From Stenotrophomonas maltophilia (GTDB taxonomy: Bacteria; Pseudomonadota; Gammaproteobacteria; Xanthomonadales; Xanthomonadaceae), in assembly GCF_039555535.1 (NCBI RefSeq), contig NZ_CP154630.1:509001-573000 (forward strand): a stretch of DNA of 64,000 nt, written 5' to 3'. Position numbers and translations under genes: made by a program. Shown piece after piece: positions 43,442 to 52,239 of this stretch (the first letter of the stretch is position 1; each line of letters starts with the position of its first letter). A model generated the notes under the pieces. That model searched no databases. It saw nothing but the letters and a program-made list of their open reading frames with translations, and had not been told where the DNA came from.

Positions 43442-43956
43442 CAGAAGCTCCCGGTTTCAGTGAACAGGCCGACGCGCAGGTCGCGCGCGCTGTAGATTTC
43501 GCGGTCATCCACGTACATGCGGGCATCGGACTGGGCCATCACCAGCTTGCGGTTGATGACGCGGCTGATGTCGATCTCGTAGCGCACCAGCTTGGCGTCC
43601 GGCAGCACCTGGCCGGTGAACTTCACCTCCCCACAGCCCAGCGCGCGGCCCTTGCCGGGGGCGCCCAGCCAGGTCAGGAAGAAGCCGGTCAGCTGCCACA
43701 TGGCATCCAGGCCCAGGCAGCCGGGCATCACCGGGTCGCCGATGAAATGGCAGCCGAAGAACCACAGGTCCGGGCGGATATCCAGTTCGGCGCGTACCAT
43801 GCCTTTGCCATGCGGTCCGCCGTCCTCGCGGATTTCGGTGATGCGGTCGAACATCAGCATCGGGTCGTTGGGCAGACGGCCGGCAGCGGTGCCGAACAGT
43901 TCACCGCGTGCGCTGGCCAGCAGCTGTTCGCGGTTGAACGCGTGGAGACGGGTCAT
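43441..43956 (-). CDS. fabA: 3-hydroxydecanoyl-ACP dehydratase/isomerase
   Basis: 171 residues; the active-site His70 ([14 protein letters not shown]) and Asp84 ([12 protein letters not shown]) carry the same numbers as in Escherichia coli, which fixes the ATG at [10 protein letters not shown]. It dehydrates and isomerises the C10 intermediate that commits it to unsaturated fatty acids. First gene of fabAB. Upstream on the minus strand, ACGGTTGcgtACGGTTG is a direct repeat that could bind a regulator; this is not established. Confidence 0.97.
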   Translation of the reverse strand: MTRLHAFNREQLLASARGELFGTAAGRLPNDPMLMFDRITEIREDGGPHGKGMVRAELDIRPDLWFFGCHFIGDPVMPGCLGLDAMWQLTGFFLTWLGAPGKGRALGCGEVKFTGQVLPDAKLVRYEIDISRVINRKLVMAQSDARMYVDDREIYSARDLRVGLFTETGSF

Positions 43957-44146
43957 GAAGCACAATCCTGGAAGCGAAGAACAGGGAAACAAGCGCCCGA
44001 GAATGCCCGTGGAAACTGCGCCGATCAAACATTTCAACCGTACGCAACCGTAGTGTTTTCAAGGGAATACGCGCATCCTGTTGATGTGCAACGACCATAC
44101 TTCGGCGTGTGGCCCGCCCGGCCCGCCCCCGCCCTTTCCACCTGAC

Positions 44147-45235
44147 ATGACCCGACTGCGCAAGATCATCCACGTTGACATGGACGCGTTCTACGCGTCG
44201 GTGGAGCAGCGCGACGATCCGTCACTGCGCGGCAAGCCGGTGGTTGTGGCATGGCGCGGCGCACGTTCGGTGGTGTGCGCGGCCTCGTATGAGGCGCGCG
44301 TGTTCGGTGTGCGTTCGGCGATGCCCGCCGTGCGTGCCGAGCGCCTGTGCCCGGATGCGATCTTCGTGCCGCCGGACTTCACGCGTTACAAGGCGGTGTC
44401 ACAGCAGGTACGCGCGATCTTCCTTCGCCATACCGACCTGGTCGAGCCGTTGTCGCTGGACGAGGCCTATCTGGACGTGACCGAGCCGAAGAGTGGCATC
44501 GAACTGGCCACCGACATCGCCCGCACCATCCGCGCGCAGATCCGCGAGGAAACGAACCTGACTGCTTCAGCCGGGATCGCGCCGAACAAGTTCCTGGCGA
44601 AGATCGCCTCGGACTGGCGCAAGCCTGATGGCCAGTTCGTGATTCCGCCGCAGCGCGTGGATGCGTTCCTGGCACCGCTGCCGGTGAACCGGGTGCCCGG
44701 CGTCGGCAAGGTCATGGAAGGCAAGCTGGCCGCGCGCGGCATCGTCACCTGCGGTGACCTGCGGCAGTGGGCGCTGATCGACCTGGAAGAGGCATTCGGC
44801 AGCTTCGGGCGCAGCCTGTACAACCGCGCACGCGGCATCGACGAGCGGCCGGTGGAGCCGGACCAGCAGGTGCAGTCGATTTCCTCGGAGGACACCTTCG
44901 CCGAAGACCTGCTGCTGGAAGACCTGACCGAGGCGATCGTGCAGCTGGCCGGGAAGACCTGGAACGCCACGCGCAAGACCGAGCGCATCGGCCACACCGT
45001 GGTACTGAAACTGAAGACCGCGCAGTTCCGCATCCTCACCCGCAGCTTCACCCCGGAGCGCCCGCCGGAATCGATGGAAGAGCTGCGTGACATCGCCCTG
45101 TCGCTGCGCGCGAGGGTGGATCTGCCGGCCGAGACGCGTTACCGCCTGGTCGGCGTCGGCCTGGGTGGTTTCCGCGAAAAGGAGCCGGTGGTGCAGGGGG
45201 AACTGTTCGAGCACACCCAGACCGATCCCCCCTGA
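44147..45235 (+). CDS. dinB: DNA polymerase IV
   Basis: 362 residues from the ATG at MTRLRKIIHVDMDAFY. Y-family catalytic acids: Asp in HVDMDAFYASVEQ, and Asp-Glu in LSLDEAYLDVTE. The thumb helix-hairpin-helix is in RVPGVGKVMEGKLAARGI, and the C-terminal little-finger domain in TERIGHTVVLKLKTAQFRILTRS. It ends QGELFEH, near a beta-clamp-binding position. It performs translesion synthesis. I found no convincing LexA box in the divergent gap with fabA. Confidence 0.95.
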   Translation: MTRLRKIIHVDMDAFYASVEQRDDPSLRGKPVVVAWRGARSVVCAASYEARVFGVRSAMPAVRAERLCPDAIFVPPDFTRYKAVSQQVRAIFLRHTDLVEPLSLDEAYLDVTEPKSGIELATDIARTIRAQIREETNLTASAGIAPNKFLAKIASDWRKPDGQFVIPPQRVDAFLAPLPVNRVPGVGKVMEGKLAARGIVTCGDLRQWALIDLEEAFGSFGRSLYNRARGIDERPVEPDQQVQSISSEDTFAEDLLLEDLTEAIVQLAGKTWNATRKTERIGHTVVLKLKTAQFRILTRSFTPERPPESMEELRDIALSLRARVDLPAETRYRLVGVGLGGFREKEPVVQGELFEHTQTDPP

Positions 45236-45240
45236 TCGTT

Positions 45241-45289
45241 AATCCACGCATGGCGTGGATCTACGTGTCGACCAGGGTCGACACCCACC
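45241..45289. repeat. Two REP units after dinB
   Basis: AATCCACGCatgGCGTGGAT with CTAC end (45241-45264), then a GTGTCGACCagGGTCGACAC unit (45265-45289). Confidence 0.7.
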
Positions 45290-45353
45290 AGGAGCAGGTC
45301 ATTCCATCCAGACAGGTTGCGGAGACATGCCATCCAGACAGATCGCAGAGAAC

Positions 45354-45538
45354 CGTCGAAGGCGGGGTGGGTCCGGTTGCGGGGGTGTCCGCGGCATGGA
45401 TGCCGCGGCCAAGCCCCCAGGGATGGGTTTACGGCGTCCCCCGCAACCGGACCCACCTCGCCATCCCACGGATAGCCAACTGTTGCTGTTGCTTCGGCTG
45501 TTGCCGTTGCATTGAGCAGGTGCAGGGCGCAGCCCTGC
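45354..45538. repeat. Dispersed long-inverted-repeat element, copy at 45 kb
   Basis: A long hairpin with outer arms at about 45361-45386 and 45436-45462, tipped by GCGGCATGGATGCCGC, followed by a TTGCTGTTGCTTCGGCT tract and a GCAGGGCGCAGCCCTGC hairpin. It matches 9904-10085 nearly base for base in the hairpin. As at 10 kb, a GTGTCGACC REP unit sits just upstream. With the REPs it fills the 318-bp gap between convergent dinB and the MBL gene. Confidence 0.75.
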
Positions 45539-45553
45539 AAAAGACCCCCTACC

Positions 45554-46465
45554 TCATGGCCACTGCATCTCGCCCTTGGCCACCTTCGCACTCAACTCCA
45601 GCGACTCCACGCCCGCCAGCTTCGGGTAGCGCGCCTGCATCGCCTTCACCAGCGCAGCACTGTCCTTGGTCTTGGCCGCCTCGGCATCGAACGCGCGGAT
45701 GTAGTCCGCCGTGAACGCCAGCGCACTCGCATCCAGCGCGGCACCCGGCGCGTAATGCCCCGGCACCACCACCTTCGGCTTCAGCGCCTGCAGCCGCTGC
45801 AGGGTCTGCAGCCAGTCGGCGTGCGATTTCGGCGTCTGCGTGTCGGCCATCCACACGTGTTCACCGGCCACCACCGGAATGCCGCCGACGATCGCGCGCA
45901 GCGACGGCACCGACAGCACCGTGCGGTCCGGGGTCGGGCCATCCAGGCCGATCAGCGGCAGGCGCTGGCCTTCCAGCTGCAGGGCATCGCCATCCAGCAC
46001 CTGCGGCACCACGATGCGTGCCGGCACGTCGGCACCCATTTTGGGCCCCCAGTAAGCCAGCTTGCCGGCCTGGGTCTGCTGGATGTGGGCAACGGTCTGC
46101 GCGGTGGCGATGATGCGCGCTTGCGGGAAGGCGTCCTGCAGCGTGGCCAGGCCGAAGTAGTAGTCCGGATCGCCGTGGCTGATATAGATCGTCGTCAGCT
46201 GCTTGCCGCTGGCGCGGATCAGCTCGACCAGCTTGCGCGCGTCGCTGGCGCCGAACTGCGCATCGACCAGGATCGCGTCGTGGCGGCCTTCGATCAGTAC
46301 TGAAGACACCGAGAACAGCGCCTGCGGGCCGGGATGGAAGGTCTGCAGGTACAGCTGGGATTTCGTTGCCGTGGCCGGTGCCGGGGTGGCCGGTGCGGCC
46401 ATCAGCGGAGTACTGGTGAAACTTGCGGCCAAGGCGAGGGGAAGCAGCAGGGCAGCGGTGCGCAT
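45554..46465 (-). CDS. Exported metallo-beta-lactamase-fold protein, altered metal site
   Basis: 303 residues. Signal peptide about 1-23 (TSTPLMA-AP). MBL-fold layout: ILVDAQFGASDARKLVELI, then ISHGDPDYYFGLATLQ where HxHxDH is expected, then a VAGEHVWMADTQ strand and VVVPGHYAPG. The first His and later His in GEH and PGH remain, but the second His and the Asp-His pair are replaced (HGDPDYY). A subgroup of this fold naturally has HGDPDH-like sites, so activity may be altered rather than lost. Periplasmic; substrate unknown. Confidence 0.8.
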   Translation of the reverse strand: MRTAALLLPLALAASFTSTPLMAAPATPAPATATKSQLYLQTFHPGPQALFSVSSVLIEGRHDAILVDAQFGASDARKLVELIRASGKQLTTIYISHGDPDYYFGLATLQDAFPQARIIATAQTVAHIQQTQAGKLAYWGPKMGADVPARIVVPQVLDGDALQLEGQRLPLIGLDGPTPDRTVLSVPSLRAIVGGIPVVAGEHVWMADTQTPKSHADWLQTLQRLQALKPKVVVPGHYAPGAALDASALAFTADYIRAFDAEAAKTKDSAALVKAMQARYPKLAGVESLELSAKVAKGEMQWP

Positions 46466-46554
46466 GGGCAATTCCTTGTGTCGGATGCGGAGTCGAGCGT
46501 GGGCTATGCCGAGCGTCCTTGCGCGGCCCCCTACGGGCCGTCGCAAGCGACGTT

Positions 46555-46617
46555 GGCAACGGCTCCTGCCGTTGCCTTCGGCTCTACAGGTAGGTAGCGC
46601 CGGGTCATGCCCGGCGG
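46555..46617. terminator. Hairpin and REP after NAD(P)-binding gene
   Basis: GGCAACGGCtcctGCCGTTGCC (46555-46576), then a REP unit GTAGCGCCGGGTcatGCCC (46594-46617). Both lie downstream of the minus-strand gene ending at 46627 and upstream of the next one. Confidence 0.5.
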
Positions 46618-46626
46618 GCGCCGTGA

Positions 46627-47265
46627 TCAGTACGCCGCGGTGATGATCTGTTTCGGGTACTGGTGCGCTTCCAGCTCGGCGACGAACGCAGCGCCGTAGT
46701 CGGCGTAGCTGATGCGGCTGTGGCCGCTGGCGTCGGCAAGGAAGCTCTTGGGCTGCACGCGGTACTGGCCGCGCTCTTCGCCCGGGCCGATTTCGGCGGC
46801 CGGCGAGAAGAAGGTCCAGTCCAGGTCGTCCACCGCCTGCAGGCGATTGAAGGCTTCACGATGGGCCAGCGCGTACGGCTTGTAGGCCTCCGGGAAGTTG
46901 GGGGTATCGACCAATTGCACGCCCGGCGCGACTTCCAGGCTGCCGGCGCCACCCACCACCACCAGGCGCGGTACACCGGCCTTGCGGGCGGCGGCGGCCA
47001 GCTGCGCGGCCACTTCGCCGACGCGGCCGATGTCATCGCCCGGACGCGGGCCATAGGCACTGGCCAGCACGTCGTGGCCGGCGATGGCGGCGACCAGCGC
47101 GTCCTGGTCATCCAGCGAGGCGATCACCGGATGGGCACCGGCCAGTTCGACCGGAAGGTCCTGCGCGCTGCGCACGATGACGGTGAGTTCGTGGCCGTTG
47201 GCCAGCGCGTGGCGGGCGATCTGGCGGCCGATGTTGCCGGTGGAACCAACGAGGGCGATCTTCAT
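46627..47265 (-). CDS. NAD(P)-binding Rossmann protein (YwnB/atypical SDR)
   Basis: 212 residues. The N-terminal KIALVGSTGNIGRQIARHAL is a GxxGxxG NAD(P)-binding motif; LVVVGGAGSLEVAPG and SYADYGAAFVAELE complete the NmrA/YwnB-like profile. This is an atypical short-chain dehydrogenase without the YxxxK pair, often linked to redox sensing or flavin/quinone reduction. It diverges from a LysR gene with a 107-bp gap holding GCGTATAACGC, so it is the probable LysR target. Confidence 0.88.
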   Translation of the reverse strand: MKIALVGSTGNIGRQIARHALANGHELTVIVRSAQDLPVELAGAHPVIASLDDQDALVAAIAGHDVLASAYGPRPGDDIGRVGEVAAQLAAAARKAGVPRLVVVGGAGSLEVAPGVQLVDTPNFPEAYKPYALAHREAFNRLQAVDDLDWTFFSPAAEIGPGEERGQYRVQPKSFLADASGHSRISYADYGAAFVAELEAHQYPKQIITAAY

Positions 47266-47372
47266 GGCAGGACTCCGTGGGGCGGTGTGGGGGGGAATGG
47301 GGCCACTCTAGGCCGCTGCAGTCGCTCGAAAAACAGCGTATAACGCGCTTGTTTGTTGCATGGATCGAGCAT

Positions 47373-48302
47373 ATGGACCGATTGACCGCCATGACCGTGT
47401 TCGTCGAGGTGGCCGAGCGCGGCAGCCTCACCGCCGCCGCCGAGGTGCTGGACATGTCGCGGGCGATGGTCACCCGCTACCTGGCCGAGGTCGAGGGCTG
47501 GCTGGGCGCGCGCCTGCTGCACCGGACCACGCGTCGGGTCAGCCTGACCGGCCCCGGCGAGGCGGCGCTGGCGCGCTTCCGGCAGATGCTGGCCATCGGC
47601 GAGGCGCTGCAGGGCGAACTGGCCAGCGACGATCCCGAGCCGCACGGCACGCTGCGGGTGACCGCCAGCGTGTCGTTCGGGCAGGCCCACCTGGCGCGGG
47701 CGGTGGCAGGTTTCGTCGCACGCCACCCGGCGGCGCGCATCGAACTGCTGCTGGTCGACCGCATGGTGAACCTGGTGGAAGAGCGCGTGGACCTGGCCGT
47801 GCGCATCGCCCGCCAGATTGACCCCAGCCTGATTGCGCGACGAATGGCCACCTGTCGCTCGGTGCTGTGCGCGACGCCGTCCTACCTGCAGGCACGCGGT
47901 ACGCCCACCGCACCGGAACACCTGGCCGCGCACAACTGCCTCACCCATCACTACGTGGGCAAGAGCCTGTGGCAGCTGCACCGCGATGGCCGTTCACTGT
48001 CGGTGGCGGTGGGCGGCAACATCAGCGCCAACGAGGCCTCGCTGTTGCTGGAAGCAGTGCGTGCCGGTGCCGGCATCGCCATGCTGCCGACCTACCAGGT
48101 GGCGCCGCTGCTGCGCAGTGGCGAGCTGATCGAGTTGTTGCCCGAGTTCAGTCTGGACGAACTCGGCATTCATGCCGTGTACGCGTCGCGGCGCCAGCAG
48201 CCCGCTATCATGCGGCGATTCCTGGACTACCTGGCCGAGTGTTTCGCCAGCCCGGCCTTCCAGGATCTGGATTGGCGCCCACCGGGCAAGGAGAACACAT
48301 GA
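47373..48302 (+). CDS. LysR family regulator
   Basis: 309 residues from the ATG at MDRLTAMTVFVEVAERGS. Winged helix-turn-helix at 1-65 with LLHRTTRRVSLTGPG, effector-binding domain after about 90. Same branch as the LysR at 23688: PSLIARR and the APSYLxAxGTP region recur in both. It probably regulates the divergent NAD(P)-binding gene. Its stop overlaps the methyltransferase start by ATGA. Confidence 0.92.
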   Translation: MDRLTAMTVFVEVAERGSLTAAAEVLDMSRAMVTRYLAEVEGWLGARLLHRTTRRVSLTGPGEAALARFRQMLAIGEALQGELASDDPEPHGTLRVTASVSFGQAHLARAVAGFVARHPAARIELLLVDRMVNLVEERVDLAVRIARQIDPSLIARRMATCRSVLCATPSYLQARGTPTAPEHLAAHNCLTHHYVGKSLWQLHRDGRSLSVAVGGNISANEASLLLEAVRAGAGIAMLPTYQVAPLLRSGELIELLPEFSLDELGIHAVYASRRQQPAIMRRFLDYLAECFASPAFQDLDWRPPGKENT

Positions 48303-49090
48303 ACCATGGACAGGCCTTGATCGACCACAACCGTGCTGCCTGGGACCGCCAGGCCAGCGAAGTGCGCGAATGGTCGCGCCCGGTGGAGAGTTCCATCGTC
48401 GCCGCCGCGCGCGAAGGGCGCTGGCAGGTGCACCTGACCCCACGCGCGCTGCCGCTGGACTGGCTGGGCGATGTGCGCGGCCGCCGCATCCTGTGCCTGG
48501 CCTCGGGCGGTGGCCAGCAGGCACCGGTGCTGGCGGCGGCCGGTGCGGAGGTGACCGTGTTCGACCTGTCCGATGGCCAGCTCGAGCAGGACCGTAGGGT
48601 CGCGGCGCGTGATGGGCTGCAGCTGCGCACGGTGCAGGGCGACATGCGCGATCTGCACGCCTTCGCCAACGACAGCTTCGACGTGGTGTTCCACCCGATC
48701 TCCAACCTGTACGTACCCGACGTGCGCCCGGTGTGGACCGAATGCCGCCGCGTGCTGGCGCGCGATGGCATGTTGATGGCCAGCTTCTACAACCCGGTGC
48801 TGTTCGTCGGTGCACGCGATCCGCAGCTGGATACACAGGGTTTGATCCGGCCGCAGTACGCCATTCCCTATTCGGACCTGGAAGACCTGCCCGCCGCAGA
48901 GCGTGAGGCGAAACTCGCCCGCGGCGATGCCCTGACCTTTGGCCACAGCCTGACCGAACTGATCGGCGGGCAGCTGGATGCAGGCTTCGTGATTGATCGG
49001 TTCATGGAAGACTGGCAGCCGACGCCGCGCTTCCTGATCGACCGTTACCTGCCCACCTTTCTGGCCACCCGCGCACGCAGGATCGGCTGA
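48299..49090 (+). CDS. Class I SAM-dependent methyltransferase
   Basis: 263 residues, start overlapping the LysR stop (ATGA). Motif I ILCLASGGGQQAPVLAAAGAEVTVFDLSDGQL is a Methyltransf_11-type SAM site with GGGQQ in place of GxGxG; FDVVFHPISNLYVPDV is the post-motif. It has no membrane segments. Small-molecule methylation is likely, but the substrate is unknown. Its coupling to LysR suggests it belongs to the same response as the divergent NAD(P)-binding protein. Confidence 0.88.
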   Translation: MNHGQALIDHNRAAWDRQASEVREWSRPVESSIVAAAREGRWQVHLTPRALPLDWLGDVRGRRILCLASGGGQQAPVLAAAGAEVTVFDLSDGQLEQDRRVAARDGLQLRTVQGDMRDLHAFANDSFDVVFHPISNLYVPDVRPVWTECRRVLARDGMLMASFYNPVLFVGARDPQLDTQGLIRPQYAIPYSDLEDLPAAEREAKLARGDALTFGHSLTELIGGQLDAGFVIDRFMEDWQPTPRFLIDRYLPTFLATRARRIG

Positions 49091-49116
49091 GGCGGATCCC
49101 GGGGAAAAAGCACGGC

Positions 49117-49131
49117 GTACAATGGACGGCC
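49117..49131 (+). promoter_or_regulatory. -10 promoter element of gph
   Basis: GTACAATGGACGGCC, identical to 39690-39704. TACAAT at 49118-49123 would be the -10 box; it also contains the first ATG of the open frame, so translation probably starts later. Confidence 0.55.
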
Positions 49132-49154
49132 CCACGTTGTACAGGCGTCGTCCC

Positions 49155-49823
49155 TTGTCGTATCCCTATCCGCTGGTCGTATTCGATCTCGATGGCACGC
49201 TGGTCGACAGCGCAGCTGACATCGCCGAAGCGCTGAACCGCACGCTGGAAGCCATCGGCATGGCACGCGTGCCGGAAGCCACCGTGCTCGGCTGGATCGG
49301 CGACGGTGTGCGCCGCCTGGTCGAACAGGCCGTGCACGCCGCCGGTCGTGAGGTGGACCTGGCTGAGGTGATGCCGGTGTTCATGGTGCACTACCGTGAG
49401 TGCCTGCTGCGCAGCCCGCGCCTGTTCGATGGTGTGGGCGAAGCGCTGGCGCAACTGCGTGCACACAACGTGCCGCTGGCGATCTGCACCAACAAGCCCG
49501 AAGCACTGGTGCCGCCGCTGCTGCAGCACCTGGGCATCGGTGATGCGTTCGCGCTGATACTGGGTGGCGATTCGCTGCCAGAGCGCAAGCCCAGCGGCGA
49601 ACCGCTGCGGCACATCGCCGCGCACTTCGGGCTGCCGGTGGAGTCCTGCCTGATGGTGGGCGATTCGTTGACCGATTACCGCGCCGCCGAAGACGCCGGC
49701 ATGCCGATCGCACTGGTGCGCTACGGCTATCCGCGCGGCCTGGACCTGGCCACCGCGCATGCGGTGGCGGTGATCGATGACCTGCGTGAACTGCCGGGAT
49801 TGGCCGCCGGCGTCCCGGTGTAG
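49155..49823 (+). CDS. gph: Phosphoglycolate phosphatase
   Basis: 222 residues from a TTG (first residues MSYPYPLVVFDLDGTLVDS). The first ATG of the frame (49122, MDGPTLYRRR) lies inside the likely -10 box, so it is rejected; it would add 11 residues. HAD motifs: FDLDGTLVDSAAD, Thr in AICTNKPEAL, Lys in ERKPSGEPL, and VGDSLTDYRAA. It clears 2-phosphoglycolate from DNA repair. The stop TAG is the GTAG head of the REP dimer. Confidence 0.88.
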   Translation: MSYPYPLVVFDLDGTLVDSAADIAEALNRTLEAIGMARVPEATVLGWIGDGVRRLVEQAVHAAGREVDLAEVMPVFMVHYRECLLRSPRLFDGVGEALAQLRAHNVPLAICTNKPEALVPPLLQHLGIGDAFALILGGDSLPERKPSGEPLRHIAAHFGLPVESCLMVGDSLTDYRAAEDAGMPIALVRYGYPRGLDLATAHAVAVIDDLRELPGLAAGVPV

Positions 49824-49880
49824 AGCCGAGCCCATGCTCGGCTGCTTTGCTGCCTGAGCCGAGCATGGGCTCGGCTCTAC
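49820..49880. repeat. SMAG REP dimer
   Basis: GTAGAGCCGAGCCcatGCT and an inverted partner ending GGCTCGGCTCTAC; the first unit contains the gph stop codon. Confidence 0.85.
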
Positions 49881-49913
49881 AGAGAAGCGCAGGGCAATGC
49901 CCGGCGCCTTCTT

Positions 49914-51758
49914 TCACTTCGGCTGGTAACGCACGCTCAACTGGTACTCACGGCCCGGCTGGTTGAACCACGCCACCGTCTCATACCTGCGGTCGAACAC
50001 GTTGGCGGCACGCGCCAGCAGCGACCACGACGGCGTCAGCGCGTACTCGGCACGCAGATCCAGGGTGCCGTAGCCGCCGACCTTCACCGAGTTGCTGGCG
50101 TTGTCATAGCGCTTGCCGGCACCTTGCACGGTCAGGCCGGCGCGGAGGTTGCCGAAGCGGCGGTCGATGTCCAGGCGCGCGGTCTGCTGCGCGCGGCGCG
50201 GCAGCCAGTTGTCGAACTGGGTGCTGCCGCCGGTGCGGTTGCGCGGGTCGGTGTAGCTCAGCTGGGCGTTGATGTCGAAGCCGGCCAACAGCAGGCCACC
50301 AGTCAGCTCGGCACCGCGAATGCGCGCCTTCTCCACCTGCTGCATCTTCATCGTGAGCGCATCGTAGGTGATCAGATCATCGATGCGGGTTTCATACACG
50401 TCCAGGCCCCAATGCCAGCCCTGGCCCTGCTGCGAAACACCCAGGTTGGCACTCTTGGACTTCTCCGGTTTCAACGTCGACACGCCGCTCCACGGGTCGT
50501 ACAGATCGCTGAAGGTCGGTGCCTTGAACGCGGTGCCGTAGCTGGCATTGACGCGCAGGCCATGGCCCAGTCCCATCGCCCAGCCAACGCTGCCGGTGGC
50601 GTGGTTGCCGAACTGCTGGTTGTCGTCGTTGCGCGCGCTGGCCTGCAGCTGGTGGCGGCCGAAGCGGCCCTGGTACTGCACGAATACGCCGGTGTTGCGG
50701 CGGCTGTCGACGAGGTAACCCGCGCTGCTGCCATCCAGGTTGTCTTCGCTCCAGTCCACGCCTGCGCTCAGCAGCTGGCCCTCGGCCACGCCGAAGTCGC
50801 CCTGCAGCGAGGCGCTGTCGCGGTGGGTCTGCGCGTTGCCACGCGCGCCGGAATCACCGAGGTTGTCCGACTCGTTGTCGCTGCGGCCGACGTTGGCGGT
50901 GAATGCCAGGCGCTCGGACGGGGTGTAGCGCACCTTGCCGGCCAGCACCTGCTGGCGGGTTTCCGAATAGTTGTAGTAACCGTCGTAATGGTTCTTGCCG
51001 TCGGCGCGCAGTGCGCTGCCTTCCACGTTCCACTGGTCGTTGAAGCTGTAGCCGCCGCGCAGGCTCTTGGACAGGTTGCGGTAGCCGTCGCGGTCGTGTT
51101 CGTCGGCAAAGCAGCCGGCAGTGAACACCGAGGAAGAACCGCGGCAGGCATCGATGCCATCGGAGTGCTGGTAGGCGATATCGGCGCCGAACCAGCCGCG
51201 TTCGGTGCCGCCACCGATGCCACCGCTGGCTTCACGCAGGCCGTTGCTGCCGCCGCCAAGCTGGAAATGCGGGGCGAAGTCGCCCTGGTTGCGGCGGGTG
51301 AAGATCTGGATCACGCCACCAATGGCGTCAGCGCCGTACAGGCTCGACTGCGGGCCACGCACGATTTCCACGCGCTCGATCTGCGCCAGCGGCAGGTCCT
51401 GGTACATGGCCAGGCCGAGGTCGGCGCTGTTGATGCGCACGCCATCGACCAGCACCACGGTGTGGCCCGAGTTGGTGCCGCGCAGGAACAGAGAGCTCTG
51501 CTTGCCGAGCCCGCCGGCATTGGTGAGGTTGATGCCGGCGCGGCCGCGCAGCAGTTCCTGCAGCGAGGTGGCCTGGCTGGATTCGATCTGCGCGCGATCG
51601 ATCACCTGTGCCGGCGCGATGCTGTCCTGCAGGGCAATCGGGGTACGGGTGGCGGTGACCAGGATCTGGTCGAGCGCAGTGGTGTCATCGGCGGCCTGGG
51701 CCAGCGCGGGCAGGGCGGCCAGCACGGCCAGGGACAGCATTCGGGACTGCAGCTTCAT
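49914..51758 (-). CDS. btuB: TonB-dependent vitamin B12 receptor BtuB
   Basis: 614 residues from the ATG at MKLQSRMLSLAVL, the same length as Escherichia coli BtuB; signal peptide about 1-22. A TonB-box-like segment QILVTATRT is followed by the plug domain (about 50-150, LQELLRGRAGINLTNAGG, then RGTNSGHTVVLVDGVRINS). A beta-barrel ends in an aromatic YQPK terminus, and an FDRRYETVAWFNQPGREY strand is typical of BtuB. It imports cobalamin across the outer membrane. A cobalamin riboswitch precedes it, which supports the substrate. Confidence 0.95.
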   Translation of the reverse strand: MKLQSRMLSLAVLAALPALAQAADDTTALDQILVTATRTPIALQDSIAPAQVIDRAQIESSQATSLQELLRGRAGINLTNAGGLGKQSSLFLRGTNSGHTVVLVDGVRINSADLGLAMYQDLPLAQIERVEIVRGPQSSLYGADAIGGVIQIFTRRNQGDFAPHFQLGGGSNGLREASGGIGGGTERGWFGADIAYQHSDGIDACRGSSSVFTAGCFADEHDRDGYRNLSKSLRGGYSFNDQWNVEGSALRADGKNHYDGYYNYSETRQQVLAGKVRYTPSERLAFTANVGRSDNESDNLGDSGARGNAQTHRDSASLQGDFGVAEGQLLSAGVDWSEDNLDGSSAGYLVDSRRNTGVFVQYQGRFGRHQLQASARNDDNQQFGNHATGSVGWAMGLGHGLRVNASYGTAFKAPTFSDLYDPWSGVSTLKPEKSKSANLGVSQQGQGWHWGLDVYETRIDDLITYDALTMKMQQVEKARIRGAELTGGLLLAGFDINAQLSYTDPRNRTGGSTQFDNWLPRRAQQTARLDIDRRFGNLRAGLTVQGAGKRYDNASNSVKVGGYGTLDLRAEYALTPSWSLLARAANVFDRRYETVAWFNQPGREYQLSVRYQPK

Positions 51759-51884
51759 GGGGGACTCCAGGTGCCACGCACGCCCGCGTGGCGAAGGGGA
51801 GGAGCCGCGAAGGCAGGCATGCGCCGACGCCGCAGCGCACGCTGCGGTCATCCAGCGCCATGCCCACCGCATCGCGACCTGAGG

Positions 51885-52060
51885 CTTCCGGGCCGGTCTC
51901 CGGGCTTGCCGCCGGGTGGCGCGAGGCCACCGTCCAGGCGCCTTCCCATGCCCGTGGCACAGTGGCGTTGTTGCCTGGGACTGACGTGCTTACCGTTGCG
52001 GGGGCAGCGCCGGCCTGGCGTGGAATCACGCGTCACCGGCTTCCCGTTTCAACCTGCCGG
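51885..52060 (-). promoter_or_regulatory. Cobalamin riboswitch
   Basis: Read on the minus strand it contains TTGAAACGGGAAGCCGGTGA, then the B12 box-like GCTGCCCCCGCAACGG and GTCAGTCCCAGGCAACAACG, and it ends GGCAAGCCCGGAGACCGGCC. The order and wording match the cobalamin-sensing aptamer. It lies 127 nt before btuB and would shut it off when cobalamin is abundant. A hairpin between 51880 and 51830 is the possible expression platform. Confidence 0.92.
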
Positions 52061-52239
52061 CCATGGCCGCAGGTCACCTGGAAGTGGGCGCAGTCTACGG
52101 CATCGCAGGCACTCCCGTTGCGTTACGCCTGCTCGACTGCCTCGGCCGTGCCTTTAGAATGGTTGCTCGATCCCGTGGTGCCGTTGCCGATGTCCGCCCG
52201 TTTTCCGCTGTACCTGTGTCGCCCGTCCGGGACGCACGC

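Noticed and set aside
44038..44146. LexA box upstream of dinB
   Set aside because: No TTAG-N6-TACTA or CTG-N10-CAG pattern of acceptable quality was found in the fabA-dinB gap.
49914..51872. Longer btuB start at 51872
   Set aside because: It would add an N-terminal segment before the signal peptide and run into the riboswitch leader; the ATG at 51758 gives a standard signal peptide and E. coli-like length.
50124..52157. Plus-strand open frame of 677 codons over btuB
   Set aside because: It is antisense to a complete BtuB and crosses the cobalamin riboswitch.
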